A DNA stretch of 32,667 nucleotides from contig CAITIX010000050.1 in the NCBI GenBank assembly GCA_903892565.1, positions 1 through 32,667 on the forward strand, written 5' to 3'. Position 1 is the first letter of the stretch. Each line of letters starts with the position of its first letter. Made by a program: the position numbers and the translations under genes. The notes under the pieces are model-generated. The model had not been told where the DNA came from. It did not search any database and was given only the letters and a program-made list of their open reading frames with translations. Positions 16,667-24,134 of the stretch are shown here, in pieces. The stretch comes from an uncultured Acidobacteriia bacterium. Lineage in GTDB: Bacteria > Acidobacteriota > Terriglobia > Bryobacterales > Bryobacteraceae.

Positions 16667-17074
16667 CTAGCTTCCGCAGTCGACGTAGAGGTCGGCAGTT
16701 TCGTAGAGTCGGACGTTTTTGAGACGCGCATTGGGCACGGTGAGTCGCGCGGCCAGCCTGCGCCAGATTTCCTGCGCGATGTTTTCGGTTGTGGGAATCA
16801 CGGTGTCGAAGGGCGGGACTTCGCGATTCAGAAAACGGTGATCCATGGGATCGACGACTTCCTCGTTGATGATTTCCTTCAAGACGCGTAAATCGAACAC
16901 CATGCCGGTGACGGGATCGGGTTCGCCTTCCACGGTCACCTCCACCACATAATTGTGGCCGTGCCCGTGGGAATTGGCGTTGGCGCCGTAAATGGCGGCG
17001 TTTTCCTCGGCGCTCCAGGCGGGGTTGGCGCACACGTGGGACGCGGAGAACTCGGCTTTTCGAGTGAGTAGCAT
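16667..17074 (-). CDS. 6-pyruvoyltetrahydropterin synthase homologue lacking the catalytic Cys
   Basis: A 135-residue PTPS-fold protein, the same length as its downstream neighbour and alignable with it without gaps around the active site. Zinc ligands H13 (SASH), H38 and H40 (GHGHNY) are kept, as are the DHRFLN pair and the Glu in RLYETAD. At the catalytic Cys position it has Asn32 (YGANANSHGHGH against [12 protein letters not shown]). It may catalyse a different side-chain reaction, or form a mixed assembly with the intact copy. ATG 17074 fits family length; the frame upstream consists of HRT repeats and is probably untranslated leader. Confidence 0.85.
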   Translation of the reverse strand: MLLTRKAEFSASHVCANPAWSAEENAAIYGANANSHGHGHNYVVEVTVEGEPDPVTGMVFDLRVLKEIINEEVVDPMDHRFLNREVPPFDTVIPTTENIAQEIWRRLAARLTVPNARLKNVRLYETADLYVDCGS

Positions 17075-17117
17075 GGTCCTATGTGATGTAGTTCTATGTA
17101 CTGCGGTCCTATGTGAT
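17075..17117. repeat. Direct repeats in the leader of the pterin operon
   Basis: GGTCCTATGTGAT occurs exactly at 17075-17087 and 17105-17117, with a degenerate third copy (TTCTATGTACT) between. They lie immediately upstream of the first PTPS start and extend to its ATG. Confidence 0.75.
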
Positions 17118-17210
17118 TTTGATGCCATGGGGTGCGGGCGGGATGCAGAATATTCTACTTTCCTGGTCCCAACATTTTTTGGTCGCAACATTTCTTATTG
17201 CAACATCTAG

Positions 17211-17216
17211 TAAAAT
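17211..17216 (+). promoter_or_regulatory. -10 box of a likely leaderless promoter for the tlpA-like operon
   Basis: TAAAAT is followed by CATATC and then GTG 17223; no Shine-Dalgarno is present. No clear -35 at standard spacing. Confidence 0.4.
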
Positions 17217-17222
17217 CATATC

Positions 17223-17741
17223 GTGAACCGGCAACTGGACCGAATCTTGATGGCAGCCATCGCCGTGATGGCGATTGGCCTGGTATGGGTTGTTTCTGGC
17301 GTGTTGGAAGCCCACGTGGTGAAAGCGGGCGATATGGCGCCGGATTTCCGCATTGTCACGGACTCCGGGCGGACTGTGACGCGCGCCGATTTCGGCGGAA
17401 AGCTGCTGGTTTTGAACTTCTGGGCTTCGTGGTGCCCGCCGTGCGTGGAGGAAACTCCATCGCTGAATGCGTTCCAACAGCAGTTGAAATCGGACGGCGT
17501 GGTGGTTTTGGCTGTCAGCATCGACGCGAATGAAAAGCTGTACAAGCAGTTCATCGAGCGTTATAAGGTTCAGTTCAACACGGCGCGCGATCCTGAGGGG
17601 AACATCAGCGCGAGCTATGGAACGTTTCAGATTCCGGAGTCTTACATCATCGATACGACGGGCCATGTGCGCGAAAAAGTCATCAGCAATACGAATTGGA
17701 TGGATCCCGAGTTTATTGCTCGCGTGAAATCGCTGCTGTGA
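17223..17741 (+). CDS. TlpA/ResA-like membrane-anchored thioredoxin
   Basis: A 172-residue thiol-disulfide protein. One N-terminal membrane helix (about 9-28) anchors it, with the thioredoxin fold outside the cytoplasm. The redox site is W70-C71-P-P-C74 (NFWASWCPPC), followed by VEETPSLNAFQQQL, and the cis-Pro region reads QIPESYIID. Relatives reduce cytochrome c apoproteins or other periplasmic disulfides. GTG 17223 is the only reasonable start and has a -10 box six bases away. It overlaps the GlcD-type gene by 4 bases (GTGA), so the two are translationally coupled. Confidence 0.92.
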   Translation: MNRQLDRILMAAIAVMAIGLVWVVSGVLEAHVVKAGDMAPDFRIVTDSGRTVTRADFGGKLLVLNFWASWCPPCVEETPSLNAFQQQLKSDGVVVLAVSIDANEKLYKQFIERYKVQFNTARDPEGNISASYGTFQIPESYIIDTTGHVREKVISNTNWMDPEFIARVKSLL

Positions 17742-19186
17742 GCCCCGCTCCTCATACAAAGCCGAGTACATCCCTCGCATCCCGCATTCGTTCGATCCTC
17801 GGCGCGGAGCGCACGCTGGATCGTCCCGAAGACCTCGCACTCTATCAATACGACGGCAGCATCGATATCGCGCTGCCCGACGTGGTCGCGTTTCCTCAAA
17901 CGACCGAAGAAGTTATCGCGATCGTGAAGATCGCCGCAGAACTTGATGTGCCGCTCGTCGGCCGCGGTGCGGGTACTGGACTGAGCGGCGGTTCCATTGC
18001 TCGCGCGGGTGGTCTGATGATTTCTTTTGCGCGGATGAATCGCATCATAGAAATCGATCTGGCGAATGAATGCGCGGTGCTGGAACCGGGTGTCGTGAAT
18101 CTCGATATTTCTTTGGCCGTGGATGCCGATGGATATTTCTACGCGCCGGATCCTTCGAGTCAACGGGCGTGCACCATCGGCGGCAATGTCAGTGAAAATG
18201 CGGGCGGTCCGCACACGCTGGCGTACGGCGTGACGACGAATCATGTGCTGGGGCTGGAGGCGGTGCTGCCGGATGGATCGTTGATCCAGGTGGGCGGCAA
18301 ATCGGTGGAGACGCAACCGGGGCTGGATCTGCTGGGGCTGCTGGTGGGTTCGGAAGGCACGATGGTGCTGGTGACGAAGATCATCGTCCGGCTGATGAGG
18401 AAGCCGGAAGCGGTGAAGACGGCGCTGGCGATTTTCGAGCGTCCCGAGCATGCGGGCGATGCGGTGGCGCGCATGACGGCGGACGCGATTACTCCGGCGG
18501 CGGTGGAGATGTTAGACGGCGTCCTACTGCGGATGGTGGAAGAATCCTGCCATGCGGGTTATCCGGTGGACGCGGGCGCGGTGCTGTTGATCGAGATTGA
18601 AGGCTTGCGCGAGTCCGTGGATGAACAGGTCGAACAGGTTCGTGCGGCTTGCATTGCCAGCGGCGCTCGTGAATTTCGGCTGGCAAAGGATGCCAAGGAA
18701 CGCGAGCTCTTGTGGAAGGGACGCAAGAACGCGTTCGGTGCGATTGGGCGTGTTTCGCCGGCGTATTACGTGCAAGACGGCGTGGTTCCGCGCACACAAA
18801 TTGCGCCTACGCTGAGCTTGATCCTGGACGTGGCGCGGCGTTACAACTTAACGATCGGCAATATCTTTCACGCCGGAGATGGGAATCTGCATCCGCTGAT
18901 TTGTTTTGATCCGAAGGTGCCGGGCGAACTCGATCGGGTGCTGAAGGCGGGCGACGAAATTCTGGAGCACTGCATTGCCGTTGGCGGATCGATCACGGGC
19001 GAGCACGGCGTCGGCATGGAAAAGATGGAAATGATGGGCCGTCAGTTTTCACCCGAATCGCTGGCGATGATCGCGCGGTTCAAGAAGTTGTTTGATCCCA
19101 CGTGCCGTTTGAATCCGGGGAAGGCGCTGCCGACGGGTCACGGCTGCCGCGAAATCCGCCAAGTTGCGCACGATTTGCGATACTGA
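17738..19186 (+). CDS. FAD-linked oxidase, GlcD/D-lactate dehydrogenase type
   Basis: A 482-residue flavoprotein oxidising a 2-hydroxy acid such as glycolate or D-lactate. The N-terminal FAD-binding (PCMH-type) domain has PLVGRGAGTGLSGGSIA and GGNVSENAGGPHTLAYGV; the C-terminal FAD-oxidase domain has IGNIFHAGDGNLHPLI, with metal and substrate histidines, and GSITGEHGVGMEK. Length fits GlcD. No GlcE or iron-sulfur GlcF gene follows here, so it may work alone or with distant partners. GTG 17738 is chosen because it overlaps the tlpA-like stop (GTGA); an earlier ATG at 17696 would overlap by 46 bases. The final residues after LPTGHG are poorly conserved. Confidence 0.9.
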   Translation: MSPAPHTKPSTSLASRIRSILGAERTLDRPEDLALYQYDGSIDIALPDVVAFPQTTEEVIAIVKIAAELDVPLVGRGAGTGLSGGSIARAGGLMISFARMNRIIEIDLANECAVLEPGVVNLDISLAVDADGYFYAPDPSSQRACTIGGNVSENAGGPHTLAYGVTTNHVLGLEAVLPDGSLIQVGGKSVETQPGLDLLGLLVGSEGTMVLVTKIIVRLMRKPEAVKTALAIFERPEHAGDAVARMTADAITPAAVEMLDGVLLRMVEESCHAGYPVDAGAVLLIEIEGLRESVDEQVEQVRAACIASGAREFRLAKDAKERELLWKGRKNAFGAIGRVSPAYYVQDGVVPRTQIAPTLSLILDVARRYNLTIGNIFHAGDGNLHPLICFDPKVPGELDRVLKAGDEILEHCIAVGGSITGEHGVGMEKMEMMGRQFSPESLAMIARFKKLFDPTCRLNPGKALPTGHGCREIRQVAHDLRY

Positions 19187-19193
19187 GGGCGAG

Positions 19194-19853
19194 ATGAAAC
19201 GGAGCGCGTTACAGGTTTCCTTCGCTGACGTCGGTCGTGCATTCGGGCGTTCATTGGGGCGTTCATTTGGGCGTTCATTTGTTGTCGCGCTGCTGTGCGC
19301 GAGTCTTGCGGTGGCTGTTCCGCAGGTGCGTCCGGCTGCGGACGCTCACGGGAGCACCGACACGGTGGATGTGGTCGCTACCGTGATGCTGGAGCCTACC
19401 GATATGCGCAACGCACTGGGCGAGGATTTGGAATCCGGCTACGTCATTGTGCGGGTTAAGGTGTCGCCGAAGAGCGATCCTCTGCGCGTATCTCCGGATG
19501 ATTTCACGCTGCTCTCGCGGAAGAATGGCGATCGGGCGGATGCTATTTCTCCCTCGCAAATTGTTTCGAAGAGCGCGCTGACGGTGAAGCGCGATAACAG
19601 CGGCAGGCAGTGGGCGCAGATTACGAATCAGCCGGGCTTTACGGGAATCGCGGGGATCAAGCGAGACAATGCAGGGAAAGATGAATCCACGCTGCTCGCG
19701 GCGTTGAAGGCGAAACTTTTGCCGGATGCGGAGACGAAGAATCCCACGGAAGGGCTGGTCTACTTTGCGCTGGACGCTTCGAAGCTCAAGACCAAAGAGT
19801 TGACGTTGCTGTACAAAGGCGCGGGCGGACGCATCACGATTGATTTCAAGTAG
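19194..19853 (+). CDS. Secreted protein of unknown function
   Basis: A 219-residue exported protein I do not recognise. The unusually long N-terminal region contains GRSLGRSFGRSF, coded by a 12-bp tandem repeat, before the hydrophobic core (VVALLCASLAVAV). The mature part has a beta-sandwich-like pattern: VDVVATVMLEPTDMRNALG, SGYVIVRVKVSPKSDPLRVSPDDFTLLSRKNGDR, and an end GLVYFALDASKLKTKELTLLYKG that looks like a DUF4352-type surface domain. ATG 19194 is preceded by GAGGGCGAG and follows the oxidase stop by 7 bases, so it belongs to the same operon. Confidence 0.75.
   Translation: MKRSALQVSFADVGRAFGRSLGRSFGRSFVVALLCASLAVAVPQVRPAADAHGSTDTVDVVATVMLEPTDMRNALGEDLESGYVIVRVKVSPKSDPLRVSPDDFTLLSRKNGDRADAISPSQIVSKSALTVKRDNSGRQWAQITNQPGFTGIAGIKRDNAGKDESTLLAALKAKLLPDAETKNPTEGLVYFALDASKLKTKELTLLYKGAGGRITIDFK
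19240..19281 (+). repeat. 12-bp in-frame tandem repeat in the signal region of the secreted protein
   Basis: Units 19240-19251, 19252-19263, 19264-19275 and a partial copy follow CATTnGGGCGTT; they encode GRS-type repeats in the N-region of the signal peptide. Confidence 0.85.
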
Positions 19854-19902
19854 GCCGATTCTAAGTAGCTCCCTGCCGTAAGCAACGTTTTAGGAAAACA
19901 AA

Positions 19903-20364
19903 ATGATGGATTGGCTGATCAATGAGTGGCACGCCGTCGCAATGCCTGCGCTGCAAATTGCGATTACGTACGCACTGACGGCCATCATCGGTTGGCAGCG
20001 CGAAGAGGAAGAACACGGCGCGGGTGTGCGCACGTTTCCGATTGTCGGCATGGCAAGTTGCGGCTATTTACTGGTGCTGGGATCGAATCCCGACGTGGCG
20101 GCGCAATCGCGCGTGTTACAGGGCTTAATTACGGGTATCGGATTCCTGGGTGGCGGCGCGATCTTGAAAGACGGCTTCACGGTGCGCGGTACGGCCACGG
20201 CGGCCAGTGTTTGGAATGCGTGCGTGATCGGTGCGGCGGTGGCTATGAATCACTATGGGATCGCCGTTGTGCTGACGCTGCTGAATCTGTTCACGCTGCG
20301 GGCGCTGTTGCCGCTGAAATTGCGCTTGGATGCTCGGAAGTCGCAGGGCGTGGGGGGAATGTAG
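19903..20364 (+). CDS. MgtC/SapB family membrane protein
   Basis: A 153-residue inner-membrane protein with four to five hydrophobic helices, corresponding to the membrane domain of MgtC/SapB proteins. Family marks are IIGWQREEEEHGAGVRTF, GLITGIGFLGGGAILKDGF and TAASVWNACVIGAAVAM. It lacks the C-terminal cytosolic ACT-like domain of Salmonella MgtC, so it is the short form. MgtC proteins modulate ATP homeostasis or magnesium-limited growth, but no direct transport is proven. AGGA sits 8 bases before ATG 19903. The next gene begins 2 bases after its stop. Confidence 0.9.
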   Translation: MMDWLINEWHAVAMPALQIAITYALTAIIGWQREEEEHGAGVRTFPIVGMASCGYLLVLGSNPDVAAQSRVLQGLITGIGFLGGGAILKDGFTVRGTATAASVWNACVIGAAVAMNHYGIAVVLTLLNLFTLRALLPLKLRLDARKSQGVGGM

Positions 20365-20366
20365 AG

Positions 20367-20918
20367 ATGCCCAAAGGAAATAAAAAGGCGGTCTCGTCTT
20401 ACAGTATTGGGGTTGCGGCGGAAGCAATAGCAGCCGCCCAGTTCGCAAGGTGTGGATTTGACGTCTCTGTCCAATATGGAGCCAATCAGCCGGAATACGA
20501 CTTGATTGTCTCGACAAGAGACAAGCGTGACGATTGGTTTTTGAAGATTTCGGTCAAGGGTAGTCAGGACGGAAGCTGGGGGTTGACGCAGTCGTACCTA
20601 ACCAAGGGCAAGGCCGATTATCATGATGCCGCGGAAGTGTGGCTCCGCCGTCATGGGCCGAAGACGGCCCTTTGTTTCGTCCAATTCGAAAACGTTAAAT
20701 TTGACGAAATGCCGCGTATCTATCTTGCGACTCCTGCGGAAGTAGCAAAGCGGCTGAAGGATACAAGAAATGGGCAGGGCGACAGCATCCTCTACGAGAA
20801 TCATACGTTTGGATCCCGGTCGCGTTACGCAGGCACTTCCGAACGGATACCTGAAGAGTGGCTCTTGTCGAAAGCGCGAATCGACGGATTGCTCGCTCGG
20901 TTTCAAACTGGATCATAG
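20367..20918 (+). CDS. Predicted PD-(D/E)XK-type nuclease-fold protein
   Basis: A 183-residue soluble protein. The first third fits the PD-(D/E)XK pattern: a helix with E19 (GVAAEAIAAAQFARCG), a strand with D45 (QPEYDLIV) and a strand ending in K64 (FLKISVKGS). The middle acidic/Gln position of the (D/E)xK motif is Ser62, so catalysis is uncertain. The rest has DAAEVWLRR, ALCFVQFENV and IYLATPAEVAKRL, like stand-alone restriction-type or housekeeping members of this fold. ATG 20367 lies 2 bases after the mgtC-like stop. Codon use looks less GC-biased than its neighbours, which hints at transfer. The substrate is unknown. Confidence 0.65.
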   Translation: MPKGNKKAVSSYSIGVAAEAIAAAQFARCGFDVSVQYGANQPEYDLIVSTRDKRDDWFLKISVKGSQDGSWGLTQSYLTKGKADYHDAAEVWLRRHGPKTALCFVQFENVKFDEMPRIYLATPAEVAKRLKDTRNGQGDSILYENHTFGSRSRYAGTSERIPEEWLLSKARIDGLLARFQTGS

Positions 20919-20925
20919 ACGTGCG

Positions 20926-20985
20926 TGCCTGAACGGAGCGGCAGGCGTCGAGAAGAGTCTCGACGCGGCACGCAAGAGTGCGTGC
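20926..20985. repeat. Tandem stem-loop array in a convergent gap
   Basis: Three hairpins in a row lie between convergent genes. The first pairs GCCTG (20927-20931) with CAGGC (20942-20946). The second is a perfect 9-bp stem, 20945-20953 with 20958-20966. The third is a 7-bp stem, 20968-20974 with 20979-20985. The second and third share the tetraloop AGAG. There is no T-run after them; they could act as a bidirectional terminator or be a dispersed palindromic repeat. Confidence 0.7.
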
Positions 20986-21024
20986 GCCACGTTCTTCGGC
21001 GGCGTTGATCCTTCGACGGGCAAA

Positions 21025-22704
21025 TTACAACCTGCGCATGACGACGACGGTGATGTCGTCCGCTTGCGGGGCTCCTTCGGAAAAATTGGCGACGGCGGCC
21101 TGTACGGCCGCGACCACTTCCGATGCTGGGCGTCCGCGCATGGACGCCACAAGTTCGCCTAAGCGATCCTCTCCGAAATCCACGTCCGCGGGATTTGCCG
21201 CCTCGGTGACGCCGTCAGAGTAGAGCACCAGCGTATCGCCGGGTTCCATGCGAATGCGGAAGTCCTGGTATTTGGCGAAGGGCACGATGCCGAGGATGAT
21301 GCCGCCGCCTTTGAGTTGCTCGACCGAGCCGTCTTTACGCACCAGGAGCGGGGGATTGTGACCCGCGTTGGTGTAATTCAGCTCTCCCGTTTTCGGGTCG
21401 ACAATGGTCATGAAGAACGTGATGAAACGGTTGTTGGGACAATTGGCCGCCGTGTGCTTATTGAGGCGGACCATCTTATTGGCCAGGTCGTCACCGTCTT
21501 CGAACAGCACTTTGACGCGCGCCTGCAGGCTGGTCATCAGGAGCGAGGCGGGCATGCCTTTGCCGGCGACGTCGCCGATCAGCACGCCGATGCGGCCGTC
21601 GGGGAACGGAAGGTAATCGTAGTAATCGCCTCCCACGGTGCGGCAGGGCAGGGTGCCGGCGGCGATATCCATGCCGGAAACGTCGGGCGATTCGGAGGGC
21701 AGCAGGCCCATCTGAATGTGCGCGGCTTGTTCGAGCTCCTGCGCCATGGCTCGCTCGGCTACCTCGATTTCATTGAGGCGGGCGTGCTCAATGCGAATGG
21801 CCGCAACGTTGGCCATGACGGTGAGCAGGCCAAGATCCTCGCGTGTGAATTCGCGGATGAGGTCGGGCGTGTCGACATAGATGAGGCCGATGACGCGGTC
21901 GTTGGTTTGCAAAGGCACGGCGATCATACCGCGCACTTTGTTTTGGACGATGCTTTGTTGCTCGCGTAGAGCCTGATCGAGCTGCGTGTCGCGCACCAGG
22001 ATGGAGGTCTTCTCTTTCAGAACGCGATCGCGGACCGTTTTGGAGATTTTGAATCCAGCGCCACGGGCGGCGCGTACCAGGAGTTCGTCGTTCTCGAGCG
22101 TCATGAGGACGCCGCGGGCGGCCAGCACGGCTCCCATGGCGAGATCCATGATGACTTCGAAGAGTTCGTTGAGCGGGCGATAGCCGACCAGTTCGCGACC
22201 GGCGCGAATGAGCGCCTGCATCTGCGGGTTCACCTGGATCATCGACTGGTTCAGGTCGTTGGCAGCGGTCGGCCCGATGAGCGATTCCAGGCTCGCGGCA
22301 ACGGTGGTGGTGGATTTGTTCGCGGCCTCGGGCGCTTCGACGAAGACGACGTTCTCACGCGGAACTGTGGCGGTGTGGTCGTTGCCCGCAAATTCGATGG
22401 TGAGGCGTCCGGCAACCACCTGGTCGCGCCAGCCGAAGACGGTCGGCTGCTCTAATAGTTTTCCGTTGAGGAGCGTGCCGTTCTTGCTGCCGAGATCCTG
22501 CACTTGCCATGCGTCGCCCGTGCGCTCGAAGGACATATGGTGACGGGAGAGGCCGGAATCGTCGGGATAGGCTAGCTCGCAGGCGCTGGATCGTCCGAGC
22601 GTGATACGGTCGCGGTCGAGAGGGACGAGGATCGTCTTGCCATCGGTGCCGCGAACAAGGAGCTCGGTAGGAATTCTGGATGCGATGGAAGGAGTAGAGG
22701 CCAC
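21025..22704 (-). CDS. FHA-GAF-PP2C (SpoIIE-type) phosphatase
   Basis: A 559-residue signalling protein. An FHA domain (about 12-95, with LGRSSACELAYPDDSGLSRHH and DLGSKNGTLLNG) binds phosphothreonine peptides. A GAF domain (about 165-320) may bind a small ligand; it contains VRGMIAVPLQTNDRVIGLIYVDT. After a helical linker, the SpoIIE/PP2C domain (about 345-559) has GGDYYDYLPFPDGRIG, LIGDVAGKGMPASLLM, TNAGHNPPLL, LYSDGVTEA and DDITVVVM, so its metal site is complete. It likely links Ser/Thr kinase signalling to dephosphorylation of an unseen target. The start is GTG 22704, seventeen bases from the divergent transpeptidase frame. Confidence 0.93.
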   Translation of the reverse strand: MASTPSIASRIPTELLVRGTDGKTILVPLDRDRITLGRSSACELAYPDDSGLSRHHMSFERTGDAWQVQDLGSKNGTLLNGKLLEQPTVFGWRDQVVAGRLTIEFAGNDHTATVPRENVVFVEAPEAANKSTTTVAASLESLIGPTAANDLNQSMIQVNPQMQALIRAGRELVGYRPLNELFEVIMDLAMGAVLAARGVLMTLENDELLVRAARGAGFKISKTVRDRVLKEKTSILVRDTQLDQALREQQSIVQNKVRGMIAVPLQTNDRVIGLIYVDTPDLIREFTREDLGLLTVMANVAAIRIEHARLNEIEVAERAMAQELEQAAHIQMGLLPSESPDVSGMDIAAGTLPCRTVGGDYYDYLPFPDGRIGVLIGDVAGKGMPASLLMTSLQARVKVLFEDGDDLANKMVRLNKHTAANCPNNRFITFFMTIVDPKTGELNYTNAGHNPPLLVRKDGSVEQLKGGGIILGIVPFAKYQDFRIRMEPGDTLVLYSDGVTEAANPADVDFGEDRLGELVASMRGRPASEVVAAVQAAVANFSEGAPQADDITVVVMRRL

Positions 22705-22828
22705 GAAATTAGGTTATCATCATGGTCGAATGCGGGACTAGTTCGGCGGAAAGCTTGACCTTAAATCATTTGTCCTCGACAATGTTTTATAGAAGTGGCG
22801 CCACGGTACTGGCGCGGAGGATTGTAAC

Positions 22829-22858
22829 TTTGTATTTGCCAGATTTGTATTTGCCAGC
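22829..22858 (+). repeat. 15-bp tandem duplication at the transpeptidase start
   Basis: TTTGTATTTGCCAG occurs twice with a 15-base period and codes LYLPDLYLPA; the chosen start codon lies in the first copy. Confidence 0.75.
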
Positions 22859-24134
22859 CTTCGGTAAACGTTTGCGTAGAGGATTAGGCGCGGCACGAGT
22901 TGCTACCCCGATTGCGGCGGTACTGCTGCTGGTGGGCGGAAGCCCTGGGCTGATGGCCGAGCATAGGAAGAAATCGTCGTTCGCGAATACGTCGTCCACA
23001 ACCACTTCAGCGACGACCACTGCAACGCGCAAGGCGCCGGTGAAACGCAAGGGCGTCCTGCGGATTCTCGGTGGCCCATGGCGGACGCCGACGTATGCGG
23101 ATTCCACGGTGGGCGATCGCATCGACGGTGAGGACGCGGTGGTGCGCCGCGCGGCCATCGATGCGCTTGCGGGCATGAATGGCACGGTCGTGGTGACGCA
23201 TCCGGAAACGGGCTTGGTGCTGACGATCGTCAATCAAAAGCTGGCGCTGCAGGACGGCTTCCAACCTTGTTCCACGGTGAAAGTGCCGGTGGCGCTGGCG
23301 GCGTTGAGCGAATCGCTGGTGCAGCGCAATACCTCGATCCGTTTGCACGGACGCACGTCGGTGGGATTGACGGAAGCGCTGGCAAAATCGAACAACGAGT
23401 ATTTTGCGGCGTTAGGGCAGAAGCTGGGATTCGAACGCGTGAGCTATTACGCGAGGCTATTCGGCCTGGGTGAAAAAGCCGGGTTCAACATCGAAGGGGA
23501 GCATGCGGGCTTGCTGCCGCCTTCGGTTCCGCATAACGGCATCGGGATGATGACGAGTTTCGGCGATGGCATTTCCGTCACGCCGCTGGAGCTTGCGGCG
23601 CTGATGGGCGCGGTGGCCAACGGCGGGACGCTGTACTATTTGCAATATCCCAAGACGCTGGAAGAAGCTTCGATGATCCAGCCGCGCGTGAAGCGCCGTT
23701 TGGATATTGAGCCGCTCATTCCCGAAATTCAGCCGGGACTCGCAGGCGCTGTCGAGTACGGTACGGCGCGGAGGGCAGGCGCGGCGTCTGAAGAAATGAT
23801 TTATGGCAAGACGGGCACGTGCACGGATTCGCGAACGCCCACGCACTTAGGATGGTTCGGATCCTACACGGATTCGCCGAGCGGAAAGATCGCCGTGGTG
23901 GTGTTGCTCACAGGGGCCAAGGCCGTGAGCGGTCCGGCAGCTTCGGGTGTTGCGGGCAATGTGTACCGCAATCTGGATGCGGCGGGATACTTCGGCAAGC
24001 CGCACGGAACGCCTTCGACGCCAGGGACAACGGCGGCGAACAGAATCCCCGGCACGAATTATGCGCTCGCGTCCAGCTCTGATGTCAGCTCTTCCCACTC
24101 GGTGACGCGCGTTTCCAATTCTTTTCGGCAGTGA
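22830..24134 (+). CDS. Penicillin-binding transpeptidase-like protein
   Basis: A 434-residue serine transpeptidase/beta-lactamase-fold protein. Numbering from TTG 22830, the active-site motifs are S148-T-V-K151, S187-N-N189 and K327-T-G. A hydrophobic anchor (about 23-40) and a Ser/Thr/Lys-rich linker precede the catalytic domain; the usual PBP2/PBP3 dimerisation domain is missing, as in class D-like or solitary transpeptidases. It likely acts on peptidoglycan, or resembles a beta-lactam sensor. Start choice: GGAGG at 22816-22820 fits TTG 22830; in-frame ATGs at 22722 and 22782 lack such a site. The last 76 bases overlap the ABC-F gene on the opposite strand. Confidence 0.82.
   Translation: MYLPDLYLPAFGKRLRRGLGAARVATPIAAVLLLVGGSPGLMAEHRKKSSFANTSSTTTSATTTATRKAPVKRKGVLRILGGPWRTPTYADSTVGDRIDGEDAVVRRAAIDALAGMNGTVVVTHPETGLVLTIVNQKLALQDGFQPCSTVKVPVALAALSESLVQRNTSIRLHGRTSVGLTEALAKSNNEYFAALGQKLGFERVSYYARLFGLGEKAGFNIEGEHAGLLPPSVPHNGIGMMTSFGDGISVTPLELAALMGAVANGGTLYYLQYPKTLEEASMIQPRVKRRLDIEPLIPEIQPGLAGAVEYGTARRAGAASEEMIYGKTGTCTDSRTPTHLGWFGSYTDSPSGKIAVVVLLTGAKAVSGPAASGVAGNVYRNLDAAGYFGKPHGTPSTPGTTAANRIPGTNYALASSSDVSSSHSVTRVSNSFRQ

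Noticed and set aside
17075-17191. N-terminal extension of the first PTPS gene
   Set aside because: The residues are HRT repeats made by a leader direct repeat; all known PTPS proteins begin near the chosen Met.
19926-20366. Upstream extension of the PD-(D/E)XK-like frame
   Set aside because: This part lies over the mgtC-like gene in another frame and reads as Arg/Ala/Gly-rich shadow; the real start is ATG 20367.
20926-20985. CRISPR-like array
   Set aside because: Units differ in length and sequence and have no spacers of constant size; they are hairpins.
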